Positions 1 to 8,802 of a stretch of DNA of 33,497 nucleotides are shown here, one piece after another. Each line of letters starts with the position of its first letter. Within the stretch, counting starts at the first letter, position 1. The stretch is taken from assembly GCA_947629245.1 (NCBI GenBank), contig CANRDC010000026.1, positions 1 through 33,497 on the forward strand. Direction: 5' to 3'. The translations under genes and the position numbers were made by a program. The notes beneath the pieces are model-generated. The model had not been told where the DNA came from. It did not search any database and was given only the letters and a program-made list of their open reading frames with translations. This DNA is from an uncultured Oscillospiraceae bacterium (GTDB taxonomy: Bacteria > Bacillota > Clostridia > Oscillospirales > Oscillospiraceae).

Positions 1-1757
1 CCAAGGGCGGCGTGGAGCCCCAGACCGAGACCGTGTGGCGCCAGGCCGATAACTACAACGTCCCCCGTCTCATCTATGTCAATAAGATGGACATCATGGG
101 CGCCGACTTCTTCAACGTGGTGGATATGGTGAAGGAACGGCTCAAATGCAACGCCGTGCCCATCCAGCTCCCCATCGGCAAGGAGGCCGACTTCCGGGGC
201 ATCATCGACCTGGTGGAGATGAAGGCCGACGTGTACTACGACGACCTGGGCAAGGACATGAAGGTGGAGGATATCCCCGCCGAACTGCTGGACCAGGCCA
301 ACGAGTACCGTGAAAAGCTGATCGACGCGGCTTCCATGTTTTCCGACGACATCGCCATGCTCTATCTGGAGGGGGAGGACGTCCCCGCCGACATGATTCG
401 CGCGGCCCTGCGGGAGGGCACCATCAGCGGCAAGCTGGTGTGCGTCACCTGCGGCACCAGCTACCGGAACAAGGGCGTGCAGAAGCTTTTGGACGCCATT
501 GTGGATTTCCTGCCGTCTCCGCTGGACGTGCCCCCGGTGAAGGGGACCGACCCCAAGACCGACAAGGAAGTCGTCCGGGAGAGCAGCGACGACGCGCCGT
601 TCTCCGCCCTGGCGTTCAAGATCATGGCCGACCCCTTCGTGGGCAAGCTCACCTTCGCCCGTGTCTATTCCGGCACGGCCACGGCGGGCTCCACGGTCAT
701 GAATTCCACCAAGGGCAAGCGGGAGCGCCTGGCGCGGATACTGCTGATGCACGCCAACCACCGGCAGGACCTGGACACCATCTATTCCGGCGACATCGTG
801 GCGCTCGTGGGGCTGAAAAACACCACCACCGGCGACACGCTGTCCGACGACAAGCATCAGATCGTGCTGGAGAGCATGGAATTCCCCGAGCCGGTCATCC
901 GCGTGGCCATCGAGCCCAAGACGAAGGCCGGTGAGGAAAAGCTGACCATCGCCCTGGCCCGTCTGGCCGAGGAGGACCCCACCTTCAAGGCGTATACCGA
1001 TGCCGAGACGGGGCAGACCATCATCGCCGGTATGGGCGAGCTGCATCTGGAGATCATCGTGGACAGGCTGCTGCGCGAGTTCCGCGTGGAGGCCAACGTG
1101 GGCAAGCCCCAGGTCTCCTACAAGGAGACCATCACCCGCCCGGCGACGGTGGACGTGCGCTACGCCCGCCAGACCGGCGGCAAGGGCCAGTTCGCCCAGG
1201 TCAAGCTGATGATCGAGCCCAACGAGTCCGGAAAGGGCTACGAGTTCGTCAACGCCGTCACCGGCGGCGCCATCCCCAAGGAGTATATCCCCGCGGTGGA
1301 CGCGGGCATCCAGGGGGCCATGCTGGGAGGCATCCTGGCGGGCTATCCCGTGGTGGACGTGAAGGCCACCCTCCTGGACGGCCAGTTCCACGAGGTGGAC
1401 TCCTCCGAGATGGCGTTCAAGATCTGCGGCAGCATGGCCTTTAAGGAGGCCTGCGAGAAGGCCGGTGCGACGCTCCTGGAGCCCATCATGAAGGTGGTCG
1501 TCACCACCCCGGAGGAGTATATGGGCGACGTGATCGGCGACATCAACTCCCGCCGCGGTCAGATCGTCGGCCAGGAGTTCCGCAACGGCGCCGTCATCAT
1601 CGAGTGCAGCGTGCCCCTGTCCAGTATGTTCGGCTACGCCACGGACCTGCGCAGCAGGACCCAGGGCCGCGCCAACTACTCCATGGAGCCCAGCCACTAT
1701 ATCGAGCTGCCCGCGGCGCTGCGGGAGAAGCTGATCGGCACCCACCGGAAACCGTAA
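1..1757 (+). CDS. fusA: Elongation factor G, 5'-truncated by the window edge
   Basis: This is the translational GTPase that drives ribosome translocation and acts with RRF in ribosome recycling. The reading frame is open from the first base, so the true start lies upstream. About 585 codons are present against roughly 690 for the family, so the P-loop and switch regions are off-window. Visible are the G4 motif NKMD (codons at 81-92), the domain II barrel, the domain III stretch [17 protein letters not shown] (from about 1032) and the domain IV stretch GGKGQFAQV (from about 1177). The stop is TAA at 1755-1757. The GTG at 12 is an internal valine, not a start. The next gene is tuf, 89 bp downstream, as in a str operon. 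Identification is secure. Confidence 0.97.
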   Translation, partial: KGGVEPQTETVWRQADNYNVPRLIYVNKMDIMGADFFNVVDMVKERLKCNAVPIQLPIGKEADFRGIIDLVEMKADVYYDDLGKDMKVEDIPAELLDQANEYREKLIDAASMFSDDIAMLYLEGEDVPADMIRAALREGTISGKLVCVTCGTSYRNKGVQKLLDAIVDFLPSPLDVPPVKGTDPKTDKEVVRESSDDAPFSALAFKIMADPFVGKLTFARVYSGTATAGSTVMNSTKGKRERLARILLMHANHRQDLDTIYSGDIVALVGLKNTTTGDTLSDDKHQIVLESMEFPEPVIRVAIEPKTKAGEEKLTIALARLAEEDPTFKAYTDAETGQTIIAGMGELHLEIIVDRLLREFRVEANVGKPQVSYKETITRPATVDVRYARQTGGKGQFAQVKLMIEPNESGKGYEFVNAVTGGAIPKEYIPAVDAGIQGAMLGGILAGYPVVDVKATLLDGQFHEVDSSEMAFKICGSMAFKEACEKAGATLLEPIMKVVVTTPEEYMGDVIGDINSRRGQIVGQEFRNGAVIIECSVPLSSMFGYATDLRSRTQGRANYSMEPSHYIELPAALREKLIGTHRKP

Positions 1758-1763
1758 AAAGGG

Positions 1764-1792
1764 TTGCAAATTTTCCCTGCATACTGTATAAT
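1764..1792 (+). promoter_or_regulatory. SigA-type promoter of tuf
   Basis: A -35 box TTGCAA (1764-1769) is followed by a 17-bp spacer and a perfect -10 TATAAT (1787-1792). It lies in the fusA-tuf gap, 54 bp before the tuf start. This suggests tuf is transcribed on its own as well as by read-through from fusA. Inferred from sequence only. Confidence 0.75.
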
Positions 1793-1846
1793 CTCCTCAG
1801 ACTTTCGATATCTATTATTTTCTACTTTTTAGGAGGACAAAGCAAA

Positions 1847-3052
1847 ATGGCAAAGCAAATGTTCAACCGCAATAAGCCCCACGTGAACATCGGCACCATC
1901 GGCCACATCGACCACGGCAAGACCACCCTGACGGCGGCCATCACCAAGGTCCTGAACATGGCCGACCCCACCGCTGCCGAATATACCGCTTACGATCAGA
2001 TCGATAAGGCCCCCGAAGAGAAGGCCCGCGGCATCACGATCAACACCGCCCACGTCGAGTATCAGACCGAGGCCCGCCACTATGCCCACGTCGACTGCCC
2101 GGGCCACGCGGACTATATCAAGAACATGATCACCGGCGCCGCGCAGATGGACGGCGCGATCCTGGTCATCGCCGCCTCCGACGGCCCCATGGCCCAGACT
2201 CGTGAGCACCTGCTGCTGGCCCGCCAGGTGAACGTGCCCTACGTGCTGGTGTTCCTGAACAAGTGCGACCAGGTGGACGACCCCGAGCTGCTGGAGCTGG
2301 TGGAGATGGAAGTGCGCGAGCTGCTGGACCAGTACGACTTCCCCGGCGACGAGACCCCCATCATCAAGGGCTCCGCTCTGGAGTGCCTGGTGAGCGAGGA
2401 GAAGGATCCTCACGCCCCCGTGTACGACTGCATCTGGGAGCTGATGGACGCCGTCGACACCTGGATCAAGACCCCCGAGCGCGCTGCCGATAAGCCCTTC
2501 CTGATGCCCATCGAGGACGTGTTCACCATCTCCGGCCGCGGCACCGTCGTTACCGGCCGTGTGGAGCGTGGTCAGGTCAAGGTCGGCGACAAGGTGGAGA
2601 TCGTCGGTATCCGCGAGACCCAGGAGACCGTCGTGACCGGCACCGAGATGTTCCACAAGACCCTGGAGTACGCCGAGGCCGGCGACAACGTGGGCTGCCT
2701 GCTGCGCGGCATCGACAAGAAGGCCGTCGTCCGCGGCCAGGTGCTGGCTGCTCCCAAGAGCATCCATCCCCACACCAAGTTCAAGGGCCAGGTCTACGTC
2801 CTGAGCAAGGACGAGGGCGGCCGTCACACTCCGTTCTTCAACAACTATCGTCCCCAGTTCTATTTCCGTACCACCGACGTGACCGGCGTCATCTCCCTGC
2901 CCGAGGGCGTTGAGATGTGCATGCCCGGCGACAACGTGGATATGAACGTGGAACTGATCACCCCGATCGCCATCGAAGTCGGTCTGCGTTTCGCCATCCG
3001 TGAGGGCGGCCGTACCGTGGGCTCCGGCGTCGTCATCGAGGTCGAGGAGTAA
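1847..3052 (+). CDS. tuf: Elongation factor Tu
   Basis: This GTPase delivers aminoacyl-tRNA to the ribosomal A site. The start is the ATG at 1847, preceded by a full AGGAGG (1831-1836) ten bases upstream; the longer upstream frame is not needed. The protein has 401 aa, normal for the family. It shows the P-loop GHIDHGKTT near residue 19, RGITI of switch I, DCPGHADY of switch II, NKCD (G4), and domains II and III ([32 protein letters not shown]). It has its own promoter in the gap after fusA and a strong terminator directly after the stop. Nothing is missing or unusual. It may be one of two tuf copies in the genome, which this window cannot show. Confidence 0.98.
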   Translation: MAKQMFNRNKPHVNIGTIGHIDHGKTTLTAAITKVLNMADPTAAEYTAYDQIDKAPEEKARGITINTAHVEYQTEARHYAHVDCPGHADYIKNMITGAAQMDGAILVIAASDGPMAQTREHLLLARQVNVPYVLVFLNKCDQVDDPELLELVEMEVRELLDQYDFPGDETPIIKGSALECLVSEEKDPHAPVYDCIWELMDAVDTWIKTPERAADKPFLMPIEDVFTISGRGTVVTGRVERGQVKVGDKVEIVGIRETQETVVTGTEMFHKTLEYAEAGDNVGCLLRGIDKKAVVRGQVLAAPKSIHPHTKFKGQVYVLSKDEGGRHTPFFNNYRPQFYFRTTDVTGVISLPEGVEMCMPGDNVDMNVELITPIAIEVGLRFAIREGGRTVGSGVVIEVEE

Positions 3053-3057
3053 TTTCA

Positions 3058-3103
3058 TCAAAGACAAAATCCCCCGGCATTCGCCGGGGGATTTTGTCTT
3101 TGA
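3058..3103. terminator. Bidirectional intrinsic terminator after tuf
   Basis: A perfect 21-bp inverted repeat (3058-3078 with 3083-3103) encloses the four-base loop ATTC. The stem core is GC-rich and its ends are A/T-rich, so a U-rich tract follows the GC core on either strand. It sits 5 bp after the tuf stop and can also terminate the minus-strand gene that ends at 3252. Confidence 0.9.
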
Positions 3104-3111
3104 AAAGGATG

Positions 3112-3226
3112 CGGCTCACTGCGCGCACTCGCTGCGCTCGCACACTGCGTGAGCCGAGAAGTATGATTTCCGACGTACACGCCGCCGGAAATCATATCCA
3201 ACTTTATTTGCGCCTGCGGGCGCAAA
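3112..3226. repeat. Array of three inverted repeats in the tuf / DUF4830 gap
   Basis: Three inverted repeats lie in tandem in non-coding DNA. They are an 8-bp stem (3112-3119 with 3149-3156), an 11-bp stem (3162-3172 with 3186-3196) and an 8-bp stem with a four-base loop (3207-3214 with 3219-3226). They occupy the gap between two convergent gene ends. They could be an interspersed palindromic repeat or extra termination structures. No coding potential is seen. Confidence 0.6.
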
Positions 3227-3251
3227 CTCTGCGAGGCATGTTCTGACAGGT

Positions 3252-3698
3252 TTACTTCAATCCGACCATGAAGCCGTTCAGGTTGGTGGAGTGGACGTCG
3301 CCGCCGACGACCTGGTTTTTGTAGATGTACAGATCCGCAAGCACCGTCTGCTCCTTGTCCTGATAGTTCGTCACCGTGTAGGTGTACAGCGTGCATGTCC
3401 TTCCGCAGAATTTGCTCAGGTCATAGCCCTGCTGGCGCTGCAGGTCGTTGTAGCTTTCGTAAACGGGGGAGAAGTGCTCGGGGATCAGGATCTCCTGGGC
3501 CTGCTCCGAGGCCGGGTCCACCTCCCAGCCGCATTCGGCCAGGAAGGCTGTCCGCTTTTCCGTGGTGGAGGCCACGTCCTTTGCCAGCAGCTTCACCCCG
3601 CCTGCGGCGGTGCCCACCAGCAGCAGTACGGCGATGAACGCCAATACGCACAGGACGATCAAAAACGTCCGTATCTTTGGTGTCATAAATCTTTTCAT
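3252..3698 (-). CDS. Membrane-anchored protein resembling DUF4830
   Basis: This 148-aa protein is the only convincing minus-strand gene. The start chosen is the ATG at 3698 (MKRFMTPKIRTF); a frame opening at 3755 would add 19 unlikely residues and overlap the divergent gene. One hydrophobic segment (about residues 11-30, LIVLCVLAFIAVLLLVG) should anchor it, with the rest outside the membrane. The C-terminal half (YESYNDLQRQQGYDLSKF, YTYTVTNYQ, GGDVHSTNLNGFM) matches my memory of DUF4830, a family of unknown function in Clostridia. It is transcribed divergently from the pseudouridine synthase gene and convergently to tuf, whose terminator it can share. No function is assigned. Confidence 0.75.
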   Translation of the reverse strand: MKRFMTPKIRTFLIVLCVLAFIAVLLLVGTAAGGVKLLAKDVASTTEKRTAFLAECGWEVDPASEQAQEILIPEHFSPVYESYNDLQRQQGYDLSKFCGRTCTLYTYTVTNYQDKEQTVLADLYIYKNQVVGGDVHSTNLNGFMVGLK

Positions 3699-3732
3699 GG
3701 TACAGTCTATTCCCCGGTCACGAGGTGTATGT

Positions 3733-4443
3733 ATGAGCCTTGAGCGATTGGACAAAATTTTGGCCGGTTCCGGCTATTATACCCGCTCCCAGGCCCGGCG
3801 CGTCATCCAGTCCGGTGCCGTCACCGTGGACGGTCGGCCGGTCCTCCGGCCTGAGGAGAAGGTCGACCGGGCCTCGCGCATCGTGGCCCAGGGCCAGGTC
3901 ATAGACGGGGCGGAATTTGTGTATTATATGATGAACAAGCCCTCCGGCGTCATCTGCGCCACCGAGGACGGGGCCTATCCGGCCGTCACGGGCCTGCTGC
4001 CCCGGCATCTGCGGGCCCGCGGCCTGTTTCCCGTGGGGCGGCTGGATGCGGATGTGACGGGCCTGCTGCTCCTGACCGACGACGGGGCTTTCGCCCACCG
4101 GGTCGCCTCGCCTCGGGCGGAGATCAAAAAGGTCTACGAGGTGCGGACAGACGGACCGCTGGGTCCGGCGGACGCGGAGCGGCTGGCCGCCGGTGTGACG
4201 GCGCCGGACGGCACGGCCTATCGCCCGGCGCTGCTGGCGCTGGACGGCGCGGACCCTACAGGAGCGTCCGTGACGGTCACGGAGGGGAAATATCACGAGG
4301 TCAAGAACCTGCTCGCCGCCTGTGGACGACGGGTGCTGGCCATGCGCCGGGTGGCGATCGGAGGGCTGCGGCTGGACGAAAAACTGGGGCCGGGAGAGGC
4401 CCGTCCGGTTTCCAAAAATGAAATTGGTTCCATATTTTTATGA
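3733..4443 (+). CDS. rsuA: RsuA/RluB-family rRNA pseudouridine synthase
   Basis: This 236-aa enzyme isomerises a uridine in ribosomal RNA to pseudouridine. The start is the ATG at 3733, with an AGGTG about 8 bases upstream; the S4 domain begins right after it. The S4 RNA-binding domain (about residues 3-50, LERLDKILAGSGYYTRSQAR) is followed by the catalytic domain with GRLDADVTGLLLLTDDG, whose Asp105 is the expected nucleophile. The C-terminal EGKYHEVKNLLAACG is typical of the RsuA side of the family (16S rRNA U516), but RluB-like activity cannot be excluded. A weak promoter (TTGGTG at 3677, TACAGT at 3701, 18-bp spacer) may lie inside the neighbouring minus-strand gene. Confidence 0.88.
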   Translation: MSLERLDKILAGSGYYTRSQARRVIQSGAVTVDGRPVLRPEEKVDRASRIVAQGQVIDGAEFVYYMMNKPSGVICATEDGAYPAVTGLLPRHLRARGLFPVGRLDADVTGLLLLTDDGAFAHRVASPRAEIKKVYEVRTDGPLGPADAERLAAGVTAPDGTAYRPALLALDGADPTGASVTVTEGKYHEVKNLLAACGRRVLAMRRVAIGGLRLDEKLGPGEARPVSKNEIGSIFL

Positions 4444-4535
4444 ATTTATATAATATTTTTCCTCTTTTTTGTGCAAAATGTGGGCGATTTGTGGCAAAGC
4501 GGTGAAAAAGTTTACAAACTTTTGGTCAATTTCTA

Positions 4536-4564
4536 TTGAAAAATGACAGCGAATGCTTTACAAT
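4536..4564 (+). promoter_or_regulatory. SigA-type promoter of the PucR-like regulator / ftsEX cluster
   Basis: TTGAAA (4536-4541), a 17-bp spacer and TACAAT (4559-4564) lie in the AT-rich gap 4444-4595, a sharp drop in GC compared with its surroundings. The next start codon is 31 bp downstream. The rest of the gap is T/A-rich with no clear terminator hairpin for the preceding gene. Confidence 0.75.
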
Positions 4565-4595
4565 ATATGCATGTATATACTGGGGGTAGAGATTT

Positions 4596-5684
4596 ATGTC
4601 GAGCCGAATTTTCCAGAGCGTGATCCTGCAGATGAAGGACGCCAGCAAGCGCTGCTTTGGCGTTGTGGACGAACAGGGGAATGTGATCGCGTCGAGCGAT
4701 CTGTCCCTGATGGGCTTTTCCATCGGGGAGATCCACCTGGCGGCCCAGGAGGCGGGAACGGACCTATTTGTTGCGGCGGGGCGGACCTGCCGTGTCATCG
4801 GCGCCGGAGGCAGAGGTACGTACATCGCCTTCGTGGACGGCCAGGACGAGACGGCCAGGAGCATCTGCATCCTGATCTCCGTCGCCCTGGCGGAGGCCAA
4901 GAGCAGCTATGACGACAAGCATGACACCACCACCTTCGTCAAGAACATCATCTCCGACAATATCCTGCCCGGCGATGTGTACGTCCGGGCGAAGGAGCTT
5001 GGCTTCAACGCCGAGATGCCCCGCGGCGTGTTCGTGGTGCGGCAGAACGCCGGTGCGGAGATGGCGGTGCTGGAGTACCTGCAGAACCTCTATCCCTCCC
5101 GGGAGAAGGACTTTGTCCTCAGCATGAGCGAGACGGACATCGTCATCATTCGGGAGCTGCAGCCGGGGTTCGACACCAGCGAGCTGGAGCGGACGGCCCT
5201 GCAGATCCAGCGGAGCCTGGAGCAGGACATGGGCATCCATTCCGTGGTGGGCATCGGCTCGCCGGTGCTGCACCTGCGGGAGCTGGCCGACCGGTATAAG
5301 GAGGCCCAGACCGCCATCGAGGTGGGCAAGGTCTTTGAGAACGACCAGACCGTCATCAGCTACGAGAGCCTGGGCATCGGGCGCATCATCTATCAGCTTC
5401 CCACGACGCTGTGCGAGATGTTCCTGAACGAGGTGTTCAAGAAGAGCCCCATCGAGAGCCTGGACCAGGAGACCTTGTACACCATCAACAAGTTCTTTGA
5501 GAACAACCTGAACGTTTCGGAGACCAGCCGGAAGCTGTTCGTCCACCGGAACACCCTGGTGTACCGGCTGGAGAAGATCAAAAAGCTCACCGGCCTGGAC
5601 CTGCGGGAATTCGACCACGCCATCGTATTCAAGGTGGCCCTGATGGTCAAGCAATACCTGGATTCCCAGAACACCAGATACTGA
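4596..5684 (+). CDS. PucR/CdaR-type helix-turn-helix regulator
   Basis: This 362-aa protein starts at the ATG at 4596, with GGGGGT (4583-4587 region) as ribosome binding site. The N-terminal ~115 residues form a sensor-like region without a motif I recognise (FGVVDEQGNVIASSDLS resembles the sugar-diacid recognition domain). A middle part resembles the degenerate GGDEF-like domain of this class. The C-terminal PucR-type HTH (about 295-355) has TLYTINKFFENNLNVSETS and the family hallmark HRNTLVYRLEKIKKLTG. It has its own promoter and is followed after 24 bp by ftsE, so it is probably co-transcribed with the ftsEX cluster. The ligand and targets are unknown; control of the downstream genes is an inference from position. 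Confidence 0.85.
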   Translation: MSSRIFQSVILQMKDASKRCFGVVDEQGNVIASSDLSLMGFSIGEIHLAAQEAGTDLFVAAGRTCRVIGAGGRGTYIAFVDGQDETARSICILISVALAEAKSSYDDKHDTTTFVKNIISDNILPGDVYVRAKELGFNAEMPRGVFVVRQNAGAEMAVLEYLQNLYPSREKDFVLSMSETDIVIIRELQPGFDTSELERTALQIQRSLEQDMGIHSVVGIGSPVLHLRELADRYKEAQTAIEVGKVFENDQTVISYESLGIGRIIYQLPTTLCEMFLNEVFKKSPIESLDQETLYTINKFFENNLNVSETSRKLFVHRNTLVYRLEKIKKLTGLDLREFDHAIVFKVALMVKQYLDSQNTRY

Positions 5685-5708
5685 TATCCTTCGGAGGACC
5701 CTTTTCCC

Positions 5709-6407
5709 ATGGTCATCTTTGAAAACGTATCCATGACCTATCCCGGCGGGGACGTGCCCGCCATCGACGATATGAGCTTTGCCATCGAGGACGGCGAGTT
5801 CGTGTTTCTGGTAGGACCGTCCGGCAGCGGCAAGACCTCCATCATCAAGCTGATCACCGGCGAGGTGATGGCGGACAGCGGCGTGCTGAACGTCAACGGC
5901 TTCGACCTGCGCCACATCCGGCGGCGGAAGCTGCCCCGCATGCGCAGGACCATCGGCGTCATCTTCCAGGACTACCGTCTGATCGACGATATGACCATCT
6001 ACGACAACGTGGCCTTCGCCATGCACATCGTGGGCGCGTCCAACCGGGAGATACGGCAGCGGGTGCCCTATGTGCTGGACCTGGTGGGGCTGTCCGGGCG
6101 GGAGAGACGCTACCCCCGAGAGGTGTCCGGCGGCGAGCAGCAGCGGGCGGCGGTGGCGCGGGCCATCGTCAACAGCCCTCAGCTTCTCATCGCCGACGAG
6201 CCCACCGGCAACCTGGATCCGGCCCGCAGCCTGGAGCTGATGCTCCTCATGGACCGCATCAACGACAACGAGATCGGCACCACGGTCCTGGTGGTCACCC
6301 ATGAGAAGGAGCTGGTCAACTCCTTCTCCAAGCGGGTCATCGCCATCGAGGACGGCCAGGTCATCTCCGACGGAATGGATGGGTATTACAGCTATGAGAT
6401 CCAGTAA
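5709..6407 (+). CDS. ftsE: Cell-division ABC transporter ATP-binding protein FtsE
   Basis: This 232-aa protein is the cytoplasmic ATPase of the FtsEX complex, which couples ATP hydrolysis to activation of periplasmic or extracellular peptidoglycan hydrolases at the division site. Visible are Walker A GPSGSGKTS (36-44), the Q-loop region VIFQDYRL (about 85-92), the signature SGGEQQR (140-146) and Walker B LLIADEP (159-165). The ATG at 5709 is preceded by CGGAGGA. Its stop lies 14 nt inside the ftsX start, so the two are translationally coupled. FtsE is favoured over other MacB-like ATPases because ftsX follows directly. Confidence 0.95.
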   Translation: MVIFENVSMTYPGGDVPAIDDMSFAIEDGEFVFLVGPSGSGKTSIIKLITGEVMADSGVLNVNGFDLRHIRRRKLPRMRRTIGVIFQDYRLIDDMTIYDNVAFAMHIVGASNREIRQRVPYVLDLVGLSGRERRYPREVSGGEQQRAAVARAIVNSPQLLIADEPTGNLDPARSLELMLLMDRINDNEIGTTVLVVTHEKELVNSFSKRVIAIEDGQVISDGMDGYYSYEIQ

Positions 6408-7278
6408 GATCGGTTACCTCGTCAAGGAGGGTTTCAAGAGCATACTGACCCACGGATTCATGTCCTTCGCGTCGGTGACCATCGTGGTGGCGTGCCTGGT
6501 GATCATGGGCAGCTTCACCCTGATCGCGGTGAATGTGGATTCCATGCTGGACAATCTGGAGAGCCAGAACGAGGTGGTGGCCTACGTGGAGGAGACCTTC
6601 ACGGAGGACCAGGCACGGGCGCTGCAGACCCAGATCGAGGCTATCCCCAACATCCGCTCCTGCCAGTTCGTGTCCCGCGTGCAGGCTGTGGAGGAGTTCG
6701 CGGCCCAGCAGGAAAATCAGGCCCTGTTCCAGGACCTGCCCGACACCGTGTTCCGGGACCGGTACATAATCTACTTGGAGGACATCTCCCTGATGGGCCA
6801 GACCGAGGAGCAGCTGGAGCAGATCATCGGCGTGGCCTGGGTGCGGGCCGATCTGAAGGTGGCGGAGGGCTTCGTCACCGTGCGCAACGTGATCAGCGCC
6901 GTGAGCCTTATCCTGGTGGTGGTGCTGGTGATCGTCAGCGTGTTCATCATGTCCAATACGGTGAAGCTGGCCACCCTGAGCCGCCGGGACGAGATCGCCA
7001 TCATGAAGATGGTGGGCGCGTCCAACTGGTTCATCCGATTCCCCTTCGTGGTGGAGGGGCTGGTGCTGGGCCTTCTGGGCGGCGCGCTGGCGTTTTTGCT
7101 GGAGTGGGGCATCTATGACGTCATGACCACCCGGATCATGGCCATGCTGGGCGGACTCATCACCGTGATACCCTTCGCCTCGATGAGTCTGGTGGTCATG
7201 GTGGTCTTTATGGGCGTTGGACTGGTAGTGGGCGTTTTCGGCAGCTCCATCGCCATCCGCAACTACCTGCAGGTCTGA
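6394..7278 (+). CDS. ftsX: Cell-division permease-like protein FtsX
   Basis: This 294-aa membrane partner of FtsE starts at the ATG at 6394, overlapping ftsE by 14 nt; the longer frame starting at 6301 would lie inside ftsE. There are four predicted membrane segments: about residues 22-45 (VTIVVACLVIMGSF), 168-190 (VISAVSLILVVVLVIVSVFI), 215-240 and 260-285. A ~120-residue extracellular loop follows the first segment; it carries the expected hydrolase-binding region. The cytoplasmic stretch SRRDEIAIMKMVGASNWFIR is typical of FtsX and MacB-type permeases. The secreted coiled-coil M23 peptidase encoded next is its likely effector. Confidence 0.94.
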   Translation: MRSSKIGYLVKEGFKSILTHGFMSFASVTIVVACLVIMGSFTLIAVNVDSMLDNLESQNEVVAYVEETFTEDQARALQTQIEAIPNIRSCQFVSRVQAVEEFAAQQENQALFQDLPDTVFRDRYIIYLEDISLMGQTEEQLEQIIGVAWVRADLKVAEGFVTVRNVISAVSLILVVVLVIVSVFIMSNTVKLATLSRRDEIAIMKMVGASNWFIRFPFVVEGLVLGLLGGALAFLLEWGIYDVMTTRIMAMLGGLITVIPFASMSLVVMVVFMGVGLVVGVFGSSIAIRNYLQV

Positions 7279-7287
7279 GGAGTTTTT

Positions 7288-8751
7288 ATGAAAAAGCGCA
7301 AGAGATTCATACAGGCCGTATGCATCCTGCTGGTGCTTCTGATGCTGCTGTCGATCACGGTGATGGTCCTTGTGCCGTCGTCGGCCTACGCGGCCAGCAG
7401 CGACGAGATACAAAGCGAGATCGACTCTCTGAACAGTCAGCAGAGCGAGATCCAGAGCCGGATGAACGAGATCCAGGCGGAGATCGACAGCCTGGACTAT
7501 GAGAAGGCCAATACCCTGGAGAAAAAAGAGATCCTGGACCGGAAGAATATGCTGGCCCAGGAGGAGCTGGACGTGATCCAGGAGCAGATCGACATCATCG
7601 ACGGCAAGGCCGCCTCCATCCAGGCCGACCTGACCGACGCCAGGGCGGAGGAGGAACGCCAGCGCGATCTCTGGCTGGCCCGGCTGCGGGCCATGGAGGA
7701 GAGCTCCGGCGTGGGCTATATGGAGGTGCTGTTCGACGCCACCAGCTTTTCGGATCTGCTGACCCGCCTGGATCTTGTCAACGAGGTCATGGCCTATGAC
7801 GAGGCGCTGGAGAGCCAGTACATCGCCGCCAGGGAGAAGGTAGAGGCCCTGGAGGCCGAGGCGGAGGCCATGTTCCAGGATAACGCGGCCCGGCGTCAGG
7901 AGCTGGAGGCCAAGAAGAGCCGCCTGGAGACGGACATCGCCGCGGCCTGTCTGCTCATCGAGCGGATGGAGCAGGACTCCGACGATTACGCGGCGGTGCT
8001 GGAGCAGGAGGCACAGACCCAGGCCATGGTCCAGGCGCTGATCGTGCAGAAGGAGCAGGAGCTGCAGCAGGCCCGTGCCGCGGAGGAAGCGGCGCGTATC
8101 GCGGCCCTGGCGGCCCAGCAGGCCGCGGCGCTGGCCGCCCAGCAGGCCCAGCAGGACACGGCGCAGCAATCGCAATCGGACCAGCAGCCGCCTCCCGGCG
8201 TGGACGACGGCGGTATCGATGAGAGCAGCGCCACCGACACAGGCTCGGGAACAGGCGAGAGCAGCGCTACCGACACGAGTACGGACAGCGCCGACAGTAC
8301 AGACAGCACGGATAGCGCTGGCAGCACGTCCCAGAGCGCGCCCAGCGCCAGCGGGACCTGGATGATGTGGCCCAGCTACACGCGCGTCATCAACTCCCGG
8401 TTCGGCATGCGCACGAACCCGGTCTCGGGCATATACAAGCTGCATGCCGGGGTGGACATCAACTCCAGCTATGGCTCCAGCATCTATTCCGCCGCCAGCG
8501 GCACGGTGATCTACGCCGGATGGAACGGCGGCTACGGAAATTGCGTGATGGTCAACCACGGGAATGGGTATACTACCCTCTATGGGCATATGTCCTCCAT
8601 TTCCGTTTCCAGCGGCGAGAGCTTGAGCCAGGGGCAGGTGGTGGGACTGGTGGGCTCCACCGGCAACTCCACCGGACCGCATCTGCACTTTGAAGTACGC
8701 GCCAGCGCCAACGGCGTCGCCATGGACCCGCTGGGATTCAGCTACTTCTGA
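7288..8751 (+). CDS. Secreted coiled-coil M23 peptidoglycan endopeptidase (EnvC/PcsB-like layout)
   Basis: This 487-aa exported protein has a basic N-terminus and hydrophobic core (residues 2-36, ending near AYA-AS), so it is a Sec substrate or signal-anchored. A long coiled coil (about 38-285) full of E/Q/A follows. A low-complexity S/T/D/G-rich linker (about 290-350) precedes a C-terminal LytM/M23 zinc peptidase domain (about 365-487). Zinc ligands are visible as HAGVD (H386, D390) and HLHFE (H465, H467), so the active site looks intact. It starts 9 bp after ftsX. By analogy with EnvC and PcsB, the coiled coil probably binds the FtsX loop and releases the peptidase. The hydrolase is followed by an intrinsic terminator. 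Confidence 0.9.
   Translation: MKKRKRFIQAVCILLVLLMLLSITVMVLVPSSAYAASSDEIQSEIDSLNSQQSEIQSRMNEIQAEIDSLDYEKANTLEKKEILDRKNMLAQEELDVIQEQIDIIDGKAASIQADLTDARAEEERQRDLWLARLRAMEESSGVGYMEVLFDATSFSDLLTRLDLVNEVMAYDEALESQYIAAREKVEALEAEAEAMFQDNAARRQELEAKKSRLETDIAAACLLIERMEQDSDDYAAVLEQEAQTQAMVQALIVQKEQELQQARAAEEAARIAALAAQQAAALAAQQAQQDTAQQSQSDQQPPPGVDDGGIDESSATDTGSGTGESSATDTSTDSADSTDSTDSAGSTSQSAPSASGTWMMWPSYTRVINSRFGMRTNPVSGIYKLHAGVDINSSYGSSIYSAASGTVIYAGWNGGYGNCVMVNHGNGYTTLYGHMSSISVSSGESLSQGQVVGLVGSTGNSTGPHLHFEVRASANGVAMDPLGFSYF
8221..8276 (+). repeat. Imperfect 20-bp direct repeat within the M23 linker
   Basis: Two copies of a 20-bp unit (8221-8240 and 8257-8276, 19 of 20 bases identical) encode ESSATDT twice within the serine/threonine/aspartate-rich linker. 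The following ADSTDSTDSAGSTS is also repetitive. Such linkers often vary in length between strains. Confidence 0.7.
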
Positions 8752-8774
8752 TCGGGATCATTTCGACCTGTGGA

Positions 8775-8802
8775 CCGGGCGACCGACGTCGCCCGGTTTT
8801 TT
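8775..8802 (+). terminator. Intrinsic terminator between the M23 and S41 protease genes
   Basis: A perfect 9-bp GC-rich stem (8775-8783 with 8788-8796) with loop CGAC is followed by six T residues (8797-8802). It lies 23 bp after the M23 gene stop. The ribosome binding site of the next gene (GAGGGA, 8803-8808) begins immediately after the T-tract, and no promoter fits between them. Confidence 0.9.

Noticed and set aside
12-14. GTG as the start of fusA
   Set aside because: The frame is open upstream to the window edge and [14 protein letters not shown] is internal EF-G sequence; the true start lies outside.
1829-3067. 412-aa open frame on the minus strand opposite tuf
   Set aside because: It mirrors the codon phase of tuf, has low-complexity His/Val/Gly-rich sequence and no ribosome binding site; a shadow caused by high GC.
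4764-6302. 512-aa open frame on the minus strand opposite the regulator and ftsE
   Set aside because: Antisense shadow with a repetitive Val/His/Asp/Leu composition.
6361-8688. 775-aa open frame on the minus strand opposite ftsX and the M23 gene
   Set aside because: Composition (His/Leu/Gly/Arg/Gln-rich, no domain) is typical of an antisense shadow; both sense genes are clearly real.
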